Shown here: positions 54,471 through 62,949 of the stretch, one piece after another
Position numbering within the stretch: the stretch's first letter is position 1
Layout of the letters: the number at the start of each line of letters is the position of its first letter
Assembly (NCBI GenBank): GCA_934254815.1
Contig: CAKQME010000011.1
Span: forward strand, 16,010-80,009
Length of the DNA stretch: 64,000 nucleotides
Source of the DNA: an uncultured Clostridia bacterium
GTDB lineage: Bacteria; Bacillota; Clostridia; Christensenellales; Borkfalkiaceae
Reading direction: 5' to 3'
Notes under the pieces: model-generated
Seen by the model: only the letters and a program-made list of their open reading frames with translations
The model's database searches: none
Told to the model about the DNA's origin: nothing
Position numbers and translations under genes: made by a program

Positions 54471-57005
54471 TTATTTAGTAATATTGCTGTCTGTACAGTA
54501 TACGGTATAGTCGCCCGTACCATCGTTCCACCAAGATTCTTTTTGAATTTTATTCCATTCTTCGATAGTGCCGTTATAGTGTATTTCTTTTAATTTGCTA
54601 CAACCCTCGAACGCATAATCACCTATATAAGTTACGCTGTTGGGGATAGTAATACTTGTAAGACCGCTACAATTACTGAACGCACCACTACCTATAGAAG
54701 TCACACTGTCGGGGATAATACTGTTTTTACACCCTAAAATCAAAGTGTTAGTTTCTTTTTCTATAATACAATTATTTAAACTATAGTATTTTGTGTTGTT
54801 AAGAGCTACGTTTATATTCTCAAGACCGCTACACCCCCCGAACGCATAACCATCTATAGAAGTAACGCTGTCGGGGATAGTGATACTTGTCAGCCCGCTA
54901 CAAGTAAAGAACGCACAACTCTTAATAGAAGTTACGCTGTCGGGGATAGTGATATTTGTAAGACCGCTACAAGTTAAGAACGCATAACTCTTAATAGAAG
55001 TTATAGTGTCGGGGACAATTAAATCGGTAACAAGTACTCCATTTAAATATAAGTTATGCGCATAAGATAAAGGATTAGAGTAAGAATTATTAAAGTTAAT
55101 AGAACACCAATTTTCTATACTACATATATTTACTTTAGTAAGACCGCTACACCCCTCGAACGCGTAACTATCTATAGAAGTTACACCGATGCCAATTGAT
55201 ATACTAATAAGACTGGTACAATTAGAGAACGCAGAATCACCTATAGAAGTTACGCTGTCGGGAATAGTGATACTAGTAAGGCCGCTACACCTCCCGAACG
55301 CATAATCACCTATAGAAGTCACGCTATTGCCAATTGTAAGATTTGTAAGCTCGCTACAACCATTGAACGCACTATTACTTATAAAAGTTACGCTGTTGCC
55401 GATTGTTACACTAGTTAGCTCGTTACATCCAATGAATGCTTGCTCGCCAATAGAAGTTACGCCGTCGGGGATAGTGATACTTGTCAAACCGCTACAACCC
55501 AAGAACGCAGAATTACCAATAGAAGTCACGCTATTGGGGATAATAATACTTATAAGTCTGCTACACTTCCAGAATACACCAGAACCAATAGAGGTTACGC
55601 CGTTGCCGATTATTACACTAGTAAGACCGCTACACCCCTCGAACGCAAACTGACCTATAGAGGTCACGTCGTCTAAAATTTCTATTTCAGTTAAATTTGT
55701 ACATTTATATGTAATATAACTTGGGACAAATTTTCCGCCGAACACGATTTTTTTAATATTTGCTACACTTAAAAACAGATTATTTTGGTCTGAATATGTT
55801 GAATCATAATAAACCGTGTTTAAATTTGAAGCTTTATAGAAAATTTGCGTTCCTATTTTCGTTACCGATGAAGGAATATGTATTTCGGTTATGTTGGCGC
55901 AATTATAAAACGCGCGCGTGCCTATTGTTTTTATAGTGTCGGGGATAAATATCGATATTGCCGAACTATTCGCAAATGCGTTATCGCCTATTTCGGTTAC
56001 TAATATATCGTCGGGCGAATATTTCGGGATAATTATATCGTTATCGGTACAAGTTCCTATGTCTATAACTGAATTACCACTATAAAGTAAACCGAGCGAA
56101 CCCGTTGCATGTACTACTTTTTGTTCAATTAACACAGTATTACAAACTGAACAATGTTTCCCCTCCGTCAAGCCGTCATCCGTGCGGGTGGCTGCTTTTG
56201 CATTGTCGATAACTTCAGTATGACCTTTAGCGGGTATTTCTTTATAAGTAGTATAGTTGCAACGCGAACAAGTTTCATAAGCTTCATAACCGATTACGGT
56301 ACAAGTTGCCGCTTTTGCTTCATGTTGTATTTTATTGTGACCGAGCGCGGGAACAGTTTCTTGTTTTACTAAAACGGTATTGCAAACAGAACAATGTTTT
56401 CCTGCGGTTAAGCCTGTTTCAAGGCAAGTTGCGGTTTTGGCATTATCTACAACTTCGGTATGACCTTTAGCGGGTAATTCAATATAAGTGGTGTAGTCGC
56501 AACGGGAGCAATTTTCGTATGCTTCATAACCGTTTACGGTACAAGTTGCGGCTTTTGCGGAGTGAGTTATTATATCGTGACCGAGTGCGGGGGCAACTTC
56601 TTGTTTTACTAAAACAGTATTACACACCGAACAATGCTTACCCTCGGTTAAACCTGTTTCAGTACAAGTCGGCATAATTGCTTCGTCTGTAATTTCGATA
56701 TGCGGGGCATAATCGCCGTATTCGAAATAAAAGTCGCTTTTTTCGCCACATTCGCAAGATACATAATATAACGCTTTCTTTTGACAAGTAGCCGAAGTAT
56801 ATAAATATTTTTCTTCGGCTTTTTTGACAGTGAAAGAGTGGGTGTGTCCGCTATCTTTTGCGCTGTCTGAAGAGCTTTCGCTCTGCGAAGAATTGCTTAT
56901 GCTATTGCTTCCTGAGCTTTCGCTTACGGTGCCGCAGGCAAAAAACATTGTGCATGCAAACAACAAAATAATGCATAATAATATCAGTCTTAACATTTTT
57001 TTCAT
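54471..57005 (-). CDS. BspA-like LRR_5 lipoprotein with Cys-rich repeats
   Basis: The 844-aa protein has a lipoprotein signal (Cys18 or Cys24 in LFACTMFFACG) and a Ser-rich linker. About residues 95-300 hold five alternating repeats of about 40 aa: one type has GLTEGKHCSVCNTVLVKQE, the other GYEAYENCSRCDYTTY, each with a CxxC pair. The fifth has lost the extra upstream Cys (AATRTDDG instead of AATCTxxG). From about 315 to 825 run LRR_5 repeats of 23 aa (SVTSIGDYAFGRCSGLTSITIPD), very regular even at DNA level (69-bp periodicity). It is probably a surface protein like the giants, but shares no leader with them. The start follows GGAGGA. Its promoter is overlapped by a 21-bp palindrome shared with the divergent regulator. 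Confidence 0.92.
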   Translation of the reverse strand: MKKMLRLILLCIILLFACTMFFACGTVSESSGSNSISNSSQSESSSDSAKDSGHTHSFTVKKAEEKYLYTSATCQKKALYYVSCECGEKSDFYFEYGDYAPHIEITDEAIMPTCTETGLTEGKHCSVCNTVLVKQEVAPALGHDIITHSAKAATCTVNGYEAYENCSRCDYTTYIELPAKGHTEVVDNAKTATCLETGLTAGKHCSVCNTVLVKQETVPALGHNKIQHEAKAATCTVIGYEAYETCSRCNYTTYKEIPAKGHTEVIDNAKAATRTDDGLTEGKHCSVCNTVLIEQKVVHATGSLGLLYSGNSVIDIGTCTDNDIIIPKYSPDDILVTEIGDNAFANSSAISIFIPDTIKTIGTRAFYNCANITEIHIPSSVTKIGTQIFYKASNLNTVYYDSTYSDQNNLFLSVANIKKIVFGGKFVPSYITYKCTNLTEIEILDDVTSIGQFAFEGCSGLTSVIIGNGVTSIGSGVFWKCSRLISIIIPNSVTSIGNSAFLGCSGLTSITIPDGVTSIGEQAFIGCNELTSVTIGNSVTFISNSAFNGCSELTNLTIGNSVTSIGDYAFGRCSGLTSITIPDSVTSIGDSAFSNCTSLISISIGIGVTSIDSYAFEGCSGLTKVNICSIENWCSINFNNSYSNPLSYAHNLYLNGVLVTDLIVPDTITSIKSYAFLTCSGLTNITIPDSVTSIKSCAFFTCSGLTSITIPDSVTSIDGYAFGGCSGLENINVALNNTKYYSLNNCIIEKETNTLILGCKNSIIPDSVTSIGSGAFSNCSGLTSITIPNSVTYIGDYAFEGCSKLKEIHYNGTIEEWNKIQKESWWNDGTGDYTVYCTDSNITK

Positions 57006-57038
57006 GAAAAATTCCTCCGATTTTATTCTTTAAATATA

Positions 57039-57067
57039 ATTATAATTCCGTTACGGAATTATGTCAA
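57039..57067 (-). promoter_or_regulatory. Perfect sigma-A promoter of the LRR_5 operon with embedded operator
   Basis: On the minus strand TTGACA (57067-57062), 17 bp, TATAAT (57044-57039). The spacer is almost exactly filled by the palindrome ATAATTCCG-TTA-CGGAATTAT (57042-57062), so a bound protein would block RNA polymerase. Confidence 0.85.
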
Positions 57068-57080
57068 GTAATTTTTATGC

Positions 57081-57102
57081 TATAATTCCGAAAAAGAATT
57101 AT
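57081..57102 (+). promoter_or_regulatory. Extended -10 promoter and second operator of the XRE regulator
   Basis: TATAAT (57081-57086) is preceded by TGC, giving an extended -10; the -35 is poor. Overlapping it, ATAATTC (57082-57088) and GAATTAT (57096-57102) form a 21-bp dyad of the same length and outer sequence as the palindrome at 57042-57062. Centre-to-centre distance is 40 bp. Autoregulation is likely. Confidence 0.7.
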
Positions 57103-57119
57103 AAAGGATAAGCGGAGTT

Positions 57120-57356
57120 ATGAAATTAAGAAAGATTGAATATGGTAATTGTAATATAATCGGAAGAAGAGTTGAACATCTCAGAAAAGAAAAAAGGATA
57201 AAACAAAAAGATTTTATCGCAAGACTTCAGCTTGAGGGGTTAGACATGAACCCGACGAGTTATTCTAAACTTGAGGGGCAAATAAGAATAGCGACCGATA
57301 AAGAGGTGCTTGCGATAGCAAAAGTTTTAGAAATAAAAACAGACGATTTATTTTAA
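57120..57356 (+). CDS. Small XRE/Cro-CI family transcriptional regulator
   Basis: A 78-aa single-domain protein. Residues about 13-78 form a helix-turn-helix of the Cro/CI type (IGRRVEHLRKEKRIKQKDFIARLQ...NPTSYSKLEGQIRIATDKEVLAIAKVLEIKTDDLF). It is divergent from the LRR_5 operon, and two similar 21-bp palindromes lie between the genes, one on each promoter. The simplest reading is a repressor of both itself and the LRR_5 operon. The start has GGAG upstream. No partner toxin or protease was found. Confidence 0.88.
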   Translation: MKLRKIEYGNCNIIGRRVEHLRKEKRIKQKDFIARLQLEGLDMNPTSYSKLEGQIRIATDKEVLAIAKVLEIKTDDLF

Positions 57357-57396
57357 TCGACTGTTTATCATATTATATAATGATTTAAATATTATT

Positions 57397-57428
57397 TTAA
57401 CGAAATGAAAAATCCCGTTAAACAAGCG
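57397..57428. repeat. Degenerate fragment of the dispersed repeat
   Basis: AACGAAATGAAAAATCCC followed by ...AAACAAGCG resembles the 5' part of the repeats at 52769-53610 (GAACGAAGTGAAGAATCCCAC...AATAAGCG). It is short and diverged. Confidence 0.3.
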
Positions 57429-57445
57429 TTTTTTACATTCTTTTT

Positions 57446-58120
57446 TTATTTCGTGCCGTAAAAAGTTTCTTCACAGTCCTTTAATGCGTATTTTTCATCG
57501 CCTAAGGGCTTGTCCGCGTTGCGGTAATCGTGCCGATCGCAGAACTTAAGTAAATTCTCTTCAAGAGTATCTAATCTGCTTTTTTCCGCAGAATATAAAT
57601 CGTTCAGATAGTTTTCTTTTTCAGCCCCCGCGTAAGACGAATAATTCAGTAATTCGGCATAATGTTCAAGGCAAAAACCTTTGCTTGCTTTAAGTCGGGT
57701 CTGAAATTCCGTTCTCGTGGCGTATACTTCGGCAATCGTTTTGTAATATCTGATCATATGTTCGTTCAGATACTTGCATATAACGCAGGTCGTTTGTTTT
57801 CCGAGTATTTTTTCGGTTTGTTTTTTTGCTTGCTTTACGTTTTTAACGGGCGCAATATCTTTCATTATCGTTTTTAATCTTGTCGACGCCTGTAACGCAA
57901 GCCCTAATTTAGAACGCATCGAATATAAATATCCGTAGTGGTGAGCGCAAAAACCGAGCGCGTTTACCTCGGTTCGGGTGTGGTCTTCCATTACGCCCTC
58001 TCCGAGATACTGTTCGGTAAGCCTTGAATCTACGGCTTTTTTAATGCGGCATACGGGGCAACCGTATTCGTCCGCTACAAAGTTTTCGTCTATAAGCATC
58101 GTTCCGATATGATAGTTCAT
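57446..58120 (-). CDS. DUF6062 family protein
   Basis: The 224-aa cytoplasmic protein has two similar halves, each with a CxxC and a later FCxxH: CPVC (21-24) with GFCAHHYG, and CVIC with GFCLEHY. This spacing suggests two metal-binding sites and matches the uncharacterised DUF6062 family of clostridia. Its ATG overlaps the trmL stop by one base (TGATG), so it is the last gene of the spoVT operon. Function is unknown. Confidence 0.75.
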   Translation of the reverse strand: MNYHIGTMLIDENFVADEYGCPVCRIKKAVDSRLTEQYLGEGVMEDHTRTEVNALGFCAHHYGYLYSMRSKLGLALQASTRLKTIMKDIAPVKNVKQAKKQTEKILGKQTTCVICKYLNEHMIRYYKTIAEVYATRTEFQTRLKASKGFCLEHYAELLNYSSYAGAEKENYLNDLYSAEKSRLDTLEENLLKFCDRHDYRNADKPLGDEKYALKDCEETFYGTK

Positions 58121-58614
58121 CAGTCTTTTCTCCCCGTTAAATGTCCCTCCGGGTTCAGCCCCGCGAAATCGTTTTGCCTTAACGCCTCGTATAACGTCAG
58201 CGCGACCGAGTTGGACAGGTTAAGACTTCTTAAATTCTGCCACATAGGTATTCTCAGCGTGTTTTCGTAATGTTCCTTTAAAAGCGGTTCGGGCAACCCG
58301 TGCGATTCCTTGCCGAATACGAGAAAGTCTCCGTCTTTGAAATTTACGTCGGAATATCTCTTCGCCCCCTTGGTCGAAAGAAAATAAAAATTATGGTCTT
58401 TGCCGTATTTTTCGTAAAGCTCGGCAAAGCTGTCGTAATATCTTACGTCGAGATATTGCCAGTAATCTAACCCCGCGCGTTTTAAAGTGCGGTCGGAAAT
58501 TTCGAAACCGAGAGGTCGCACAAGATGTAGGGTCGAATGAGTCGCCGCGCAGGTGCGGGAAATATTACCCGTGTTCTGCGGTATTTCGGGTTCTACGAGA
58601 ACTATATTAAACAT
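58120..58614 (-). CDS. trmL: tRNA (cytidine/uridine-34-2'-O)-methyltransferase TrmL
   Basis: The 164-aa SPOUT methyltransferase opens with NIVLVEPEIPQNTGNISRTCAA and has HLVRPLGFEISDRTLKRAGLDYW, then the SAM-binding knot LVFGKESHGLPEPLL and RIPMWQNLRSLNLSNSVALTLYE. It methylates the wobble ribose of tRNA-Leu species in E. coli. The length is normal for TrmL (about 155-165 aa). It lies between the nitrilase-like gene (5 nt upstream) and the DUF6062 gene, with which it overlaps. Confidence 0.94.
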   Translation of the reverse strand: MFNIVLVEPEIPQNTGNISRTCAATHSTLHLVRPLGFEISDRTLKRAGLDYWQYLDVRYYDSFAELYEKYGKDHNFYFLSTKGAKRYSDVNFKDGDFLVFGKESHGLPEPLLKEHYENTLRIPMWQNLRSLNLSNSVALTLYEALRQNDFAGLNPEGHLTGRKD

Positions 58615-58619
58615 TTAAT

Positions 58620-59249
58620 TTACCTTGTTGAGCGGACTTTTACCGTTTTCAGCGCGTATTCGTTTGCGGGCATAAGCTCGTAAATGCCGTTTTCGTCGCC
58701 GTATACGGGTTTGCCCTGCGGGTCGGCGGCTATTACCGAGTTTTTACCTATAAGCATAAACGGAATACCCAGTAAATAGGCATACGCTTTGATTAAAATT
58801 CCGCTCATTTCCTTTGTATTTGATTTTTGTAATATTATCACGGCTTCCGCGCCGCATATTGCGAACGCGCGCATAAGCTCGAACGAAGTTATGTCGTCGC
58901 CCAGCCCCACGCCGATTTTTCCGCATTTCAGATCGTATAGTTTGCCGTTCGCGCCGGGCATATACGAATCGTAGGAGTAAGAAACGGTCATATCGCTTAT
59001 GCCGAGCAGTTTTCCGTTTTCGAATACCGCCGCGGAATGTTTGATTATTCCGTAATTGTCGGTGTCGACGGCATATATCAGCGCTTTGTCGATATTTTCC
59101 GTCATTTTCGCAAGTTCTTTCAACGCGTTTGTTTCGCCGCGCAGTTCTTTCGAATAGCTTATCGTTTCGTTTTCGTCGAAACCCGCCGCAAGCAGGTCGT
59201 AATGTTCGTCGAGCGCAGTGTCGGCGCGGTTAAAGGTCTTTATTCTCAA
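58620..59249 (-). CDS. Degenerate nitrilase-superfamily protein
   Basis: The 209-aa protein starts at a TTG (59249) 8 nt after GGAG; frames extending further upstream run antisense-like through the dus gene and were rejected. The core ENGKLLGISDMTV...YMPGANGKLYDLKCGKIGVGLGDDITSFELMRAFAICGAEAVIIL follows the carbon-nitrogen hydrolase layout, where a catalytic cysteine normally stands in G(V)xxCxDxxFPE. Here the place reads VGLGDDITSFE with no Cys, and the usual catalytic Lys is not evident, so it is probably inactive as an amidase. TATCTCC/GGAGATA can form a hairpin covering the SD. The role is unknown. Confidence 0.7.
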   Translation of the reverse strand: MRIKTFNRADTALDEHYDLLAAGFDENETISYSKELRGETNALKELAKMTENIDKALIYAVDTDNYGIIKHSAAVFENGKLLGISDMTVSYSYDSYMPGANGKLYDLKCGKIGVGLGDDITSFELMRAFAICGAEAVIILQKSNTKEMSGILIKAYAYLLGIPFMLIGKNSVIAADPQGKPVYGDENGIYELMPANEYALKTVKVRSTR

Positions 59250-59254
59250 ATATG

Positions 59255-59282
59255 TATCTCCGCTATACAATATGTGGAGATA
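59255..59282 (-). promoter_or_regulatory. Inverted repeat overlapping the SD of the nitrilase-like gene
   Basis: TATCTCC (59255-59261) and GGAGATA (59276-59282) form a 7-bp stem. In the minus-strand mRNA the SD GGAG lies in the second arm, so the stem could limit translation when dus is not being translated. Confidence 0.4.
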
Positions 59283-59293
59283 CCGAAAAGTGT

Positions 59294-60235
59294 TCAGCCG
59301 AAAAATTCGGATATTTCGCGTTTTATCTCGTCGGTAGAGGTAAGTCGCAATATTTTTTGTTTCAGCTCGTTTGAATTTCTTTCGCCTTTCAGATATAAAC
59401 ACAGCTGTTTTCTGAATGTTACGGCTACGGTTCTGTCGTCGTAAACTGTTTTCAGGTCGTCGATTTGTCTGAAAATAAGGGCTTTTTTGTCCGCTTTGTA
59501 CGGTTTGCCGAGTATTTCGGCAAATAACCACGGATGCTCCAGCGCACCGCGGGCAAGCATTACGCCGTCCGCACCCGTGCTTTCGTATAATCTGTCGGCG
59601 TCCTCTTTGGTAAAAATTCCGCCGTTGGCTATAACCGGGACTTTAACCGCGTTTTTAATTTCGGCTATTTCTGCGGCGTTTATGTCGCCCGCGTAAATCT
59701 TGTCGCGCGTTCTTCCGTGAACGGTTATCATATCCGCGCCGCCGTTTTCGACGGCTTTGGCAAATTCTACGCCGTTTATAGTGTTTTCGGTTAAACCTAT
59801 ACGCATTTTTACGGTTATCGGCTTGCCCGTTTTTTTACATTCGTTTACTATGTATTCGGCTAACGCGGGGTTTTTAAGCAACGCGCTCCCTTCGCCGTTA
59901 AGGTATATCTTCGGCATAGGGCAACCGAAATTTACGTCTATTATGTCGAAGTTTTTCAGCTCCGTTTCTTCGATTGCGCGCCGCATAAGTTTAGGGTCGT
60001 TGCCGAAAATCTGCGCGCACTTGATTTTTTCGTTTTTCGCGGTTTTTAAAAGAGAAGTAGTATTTTCGTCGCTGTATAAAAGCCCCTTGCAGCTCACCAT
60101 TTCCGTAAAAGTAAGCCCTGCGCCGAAGTCTCGGCAAATGCCGCGCATCGAAAAGTCGGAAAAACCCGCAAGCGGAGCAAGAAATACATTGTTTTCCGTC
60201 TTATAGCCGCCTATTTCAATACTTTTTAGCTTCAT
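59294..60235 (-). CDS. dus: tRNA-dihydrouridine synthase
   Basis: The 313-aa FMN enzyme reduces uridines in tRNA to dihydrouridine. It has the N-terminal VFLAPLAGFSDFSMRGICRDFGA, the active-site cysteine in DVNFGCPMPKI, the lysine in VKMRIG, VHGRTRDKIYAG, PVIANGGI and the FMN-binding GADGVMLARGAL. It is most like the DusB group of Firmicutes. It overlaps mazG by 20 nt. The length is normal. Confidence 0.94.
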   Translation of the reverse strand: MKLKSIEIGGYKTENNVFLAPLAGFSDFSMRGICRDFGAGLTFTEMVSCKGLLYSDENTTSLLKTAKNEKIKCAQIFGNDPKLMRRAIEETELKNFDIIDVNFGCPMPKIYLNGEGSALLKNPALAEYIVNECKKTGKPITVKMRIGLTENTINGVEFAKAVENGGADMITVHGRTRDKIYAGDINAAEIAEIKNAVKVPVIANGGIFTKEDADRLYESTGADGVMLARGALEHPWLFAEILGKPYKADKKALIFRQIDDLKTVYDDRTVAVTFRKQLCLYLKGERNSNELKQKILRLTSTDEIKREISEFFG

Positions 60236-61625
60236 TGTAATACCCGTCGATTTCCTCCGCCGTCAGACTTTTCATATCCTTTCCGTCGGCGGTTATAAGT
60301 TTTTCCGTCTCCGTGAAACGGCGAATAAATTTGTCGGTGGCTTCTTTTAAACTCAGCTCGCTGTTTGCCCCGCATTTTCTCACGAAACTTGCCGCCGAAA
60401 ATAACAGGTCGCCGCACTTTTCGCTTATTTTCTTTTCGTCGCCGCGTTTAAGCTCGGCTTTCACTTCGTCTATTTCTTCATAGAGTTTTTTAAGCGCGGA
60501 CTCCGCGTCGGGGAAGTCCATATTGTATTTGCCGGACCTTTTCGAAACCTTGTCGGCGCGGAGCAGGGCAGGCATGCCTTTGGGAACGGCGGAAAGATAT
60601 TCGCTTCCGTTTTCGTAGCCTTTTTCGGCGGCTTTGTTTTTATTCCATACTTCAAGCGCGTTGTCGGCGGTAGCGGCTTTGTCCTGTCCGAAAACGTGCG
60701 TGTGCCGCGCGATTAGTTTTCCGCATAACTCGCTTAAAACGTCGCGGTAGGTAAACGCGCCCCGTTCTTCGGCAAACACAGCCTGAAAAGCGGCTTGCAG
60801 AATAACGTCGCCTGCCTCTTCGCAAATGGCGCAATCGTCGCCGTTGTCGATAGCGTCTATAAGCTCGTAAATTTCTTCTATCGCGTTTATGCGTATACTT
60901 TCTTTCGTCTGAGCTTTATCCCAAGGACAGCCGTTTTCCGAACGGAGAATTTTTAAAATTTTAATTAAATCGTCGAAATCATAACGCGCTTTTTCGGTTA
61001 AACCAAGCTCGGTTATAACTACCGAACAAGCGCAGTCGTAGTTTTCGATTCTGTCGAGTTCATAGAGCGGAATTTTTTTGTATTCGCTCCCGTGAAAGAA
61101 ATAACAGGGTATTTCGTCTCCGAATTTGTCGCTTAAGGCAAGTTTTACTTCGCCTGCAATGAGTTCTCCGTCGATGTCGTATACTACGAGCGGCAGAGAT
61201 AACCTCGTTTTTTCCGCAACGTCGTAAGCCGAAAGCGCAAGATAGCTGCCGCCCGCGCCGAGCTTACCAAGATAATAGTCGGCTTTGGATATGCCCGTAA
61301 GAACGTTGACGTTTTTGCGTTTCGACAGAATAATTCTGCAAGCCGCGCTGTCTTTTACGTCGCCGTCGACTAAAAATATCACGTCGCCGTTTTTAGCGTA
61401 GTCGAGAACTCTTTTCGCGAGTTTTTTGTTCAGCGTTTCGAAATTCCGCGAACAATCGAAAATATCGTCGAGCGAAACCGCTTCGGGAAAGCGCGATTTC
61501 AGCCATTTCCCCGCAGGGGTTATTTCGGAAGAGATTATTATATTTTTACCGCTTTTCAGCTCTTTGAGGGTCGCGAGAGTTAAATCTCCGCCCTCCACGC
61601 CCATAGACGCAAGCGTTATGCTCAT
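60216..61625 (-). CDS. mazG: Tetrapyrrole-methylase-like / MazG nucleotide pyrophosphohydrolase fusion (YabN)
   Basis: The 469-aa protein joins an N-terminal TP-methylase-like domain (about residues 1-215: ITLASMGVEGGDLTLATLKELKSG) to two MazG modules. The first (about 225-330) has CPWDKAQTKESIRINAIEEIYELIDAI and EEAGDVILQAAF; the second has KLYEEIDEVKAEL and EKCGDLLFSAASF. MazG hydrolyses (d)NTPs. The fusion is the YabN type of spore formers, and its position after spoVT and a flippase matches B. subtilis spoVT-yabM-yabN. Its first 80 nt overlap the 3' end of the flippase gene. Confidence 0.93.
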   Translation of the reverse strand: MSITLASMGVEGGDLTLATLKELKSGKNIIISSEITPAGKWLKSRFPEAVSLDDIFDCSRNFETLNKKLAKRVLDYAKNGDVIFLVDGDVKDSAACRIILSKRKNVNVLTGISKADYYLGKLGAGGSYLALSAYDVAEKTRLSLPLVVYDIDGELIAGEVKLALSDKFGDEIPCYFFHGSEYKKIPLYELDRIENYDCACSVVITELGLTEKARYDFDDLIKILKILRSENGCPWDKAQTKESIRINAIEEIYELIDAIDNGDDCAICEEAGDVILQAAFQAVFAEERGAFTYRDVLSELCGKLIARHTHVFGQDKAATADNALEVWNKNKAAEKGYENGSEYLSAVPKGMPALLRADKVSKRSGKYNMDFPDAESALKKLYEEIDEVKAELKRGDEKKISEKCGDLLFSAASFVRKCGANSELSLKEATDKFIRRFTETEKLITADGKDMKSLTAEEIDGYYNEAKKY

Positions 61626-62949
61626 TATCTTTGTTCCTTAGTTTTAAATTATATATAATAATATATACCAAATCTCCGAAAATCGCAATTAAATAACACA
61701 GAATATCCGAATAAAGCGCGCCGAAAATATTTATGGCGGGGTTTTTAAGGAAAAATATCTCGGTCACGGCTTTAACGATAAGCCCCGCGAAGAGAAACGC
61801 GCACGAAACGTAAGGCTTGCCGTATGCGACCAACAGTGCGGCGCAGGTCTGCACTGTTGCGAGAAGAACGACGTTTATTCCGGAAAATCTGAGTAACTCG
61901 GCGGTCAGTTCCCGCTCGCTTACCGATAAACCTTTAAACAGCAGGTTTACCACAAACGGAGCGAAAACCGACAACGCCGTCGATAAAATCGCTGAGAGAA
62001 ACAGAGTGAGCGACAACGCTTCCAAAGTTTTGTTTTTGGCTTTTTTCGTGTCGCCCGCCGCGATTGCCGCAGAAACTACGGGCAGAGAGGACACCGCCGC
62101 GCCGTAACATAAGGCTACGGGCACGCCCACTACCGATTCCACGCTGCCCGTGTAAATGCCGTATAAAGCCTTGGCGTCGTCGGAATATACGCCTATTAAG
62201 TTTATAATCGTGAAACTGTCGTACATGCGGGCAAGCGGCAGTAAAATCGCGGAAATCGTAACGGGAATAACCGTTGCGAGTATTCTGCGGACAGATACGC
62301 TCTTGTATTCTTTCGGTTTTTCGGCGCGTTTTTTGAGTCTGAAAAGCAGAAAAGTAAGCGCGGCGAGTTCGCTTAAAGTCACCGCAAAACACGCCGCCGC
62401 GCCCGCTAAAGCGTAATCGCTGCGGAATATATAACATAAAAAAAGCCCGAACGCGAGCTTTACCGTCTGTTCTACGACCTGCGAAGCTGCCGTCGGGTAC
62501 ATATCGTTAAGACCTTGGAAATAGCCGCGCGCGCATGATATGGCGGAAACGAGCAAAACTGAGGGCGATAGAGCGATATACGCGTATTTCGCCTGCGGGT
62601 TGCCCTGCCATTGCGACAGCGGAGCGGCAAGCGCCGCCATCAGAAGCGAGCCGAGTATTCCGAGCGGAATAAACAGCCTTACGGCGCGCGATAACAGCTT
62701 GTCTTTGTCTTCTCCCGACGAAATCAGTTTTGCCAGCGCGGACGGAACTCCGCTCGACGAAAACGTCAGCAAAATGGAGTAGACGGGGAAAGCCGTCTGA
62801 TAAACGCCTAAGCCCTCCGACTTCAGAATATTCGTCAAAGGCACGCGATAAACCGCGCCGAGTATTTTGGCTATAAGTCCGCCGAGCGATATTATCATCG
62901 CGCCTTTTAAAATTCCGTTTTTCGCGGCGGAAGTTTTAACGGCGTTCAT
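61546..62949 (-). CDS. MATE-like polysaccharide/lipid flippase (SpoVB/YabM family)
   Basis: The 467-aa protein has about 14 hydrophobic segments and the N-terminal GLIAKILGAVYRVPLTNIL typical of SpoVB-like oligosaccharide flippases. These move lipid-linked precursors across the membrane; SpoVB is needed for spore cortex and YabM is its paralogue. The order spoVT-this-mazG favours YabM. The start directly abuts the spoVT stop without a clear SD, so translational coupling is likely. The C-terminal tail of about 27 residues, basic and Arg-rich, is encoded in the overlap with mazG and may be poorly constrained. Confidence 0.9.
   Translation of the reverse strand: MNAVKTSAAKNGILKGAMIISLGGLIAKILGAVYRVPLTNILKSEGLGVYQTAFPVYSILLTFSSSGVPSALAKLISSGEDKDKLLSRAVRLFIPLGILGSLLMAALAAPLSQWQGNPQAKYAYIALSPSVLLVSAISCARGYFQGLNDMYPTAASQVVEQTVKLAFGLFLCYIFRSDYALAGAAACFAVTLSELAALTFLLFRLKKRAEKPKEYKSVSVRRILATVIPVTISAILLPLARMYDSFTIINLIGVYSDDAKALYGIYTGSVESVVGVPVALCYGAAVSSLPVVSAAIAAGDTKKAKNKTLEALSLTLFLSAILSTALSVFAPFVVNLLFKGLSVSERELTAELLRFSGINVVLLATVQTCAALLVAYGKPYVSCAFLFAGLIVKAVTEIFFLKNPAINIFGALYSDILCYLIAIFGDLVYIIIYNLKLRNKDNEHNACVYGRGGRRFNSRDPQRAEKR

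Noticed and set aside
59250..59531. N-terminal extension of the nitrilase-like gene
   Set aside because: This part overlaps the end of dus in another frame, has a composition unlike a real protein, and an SD directly precedes the TTG at 59249.
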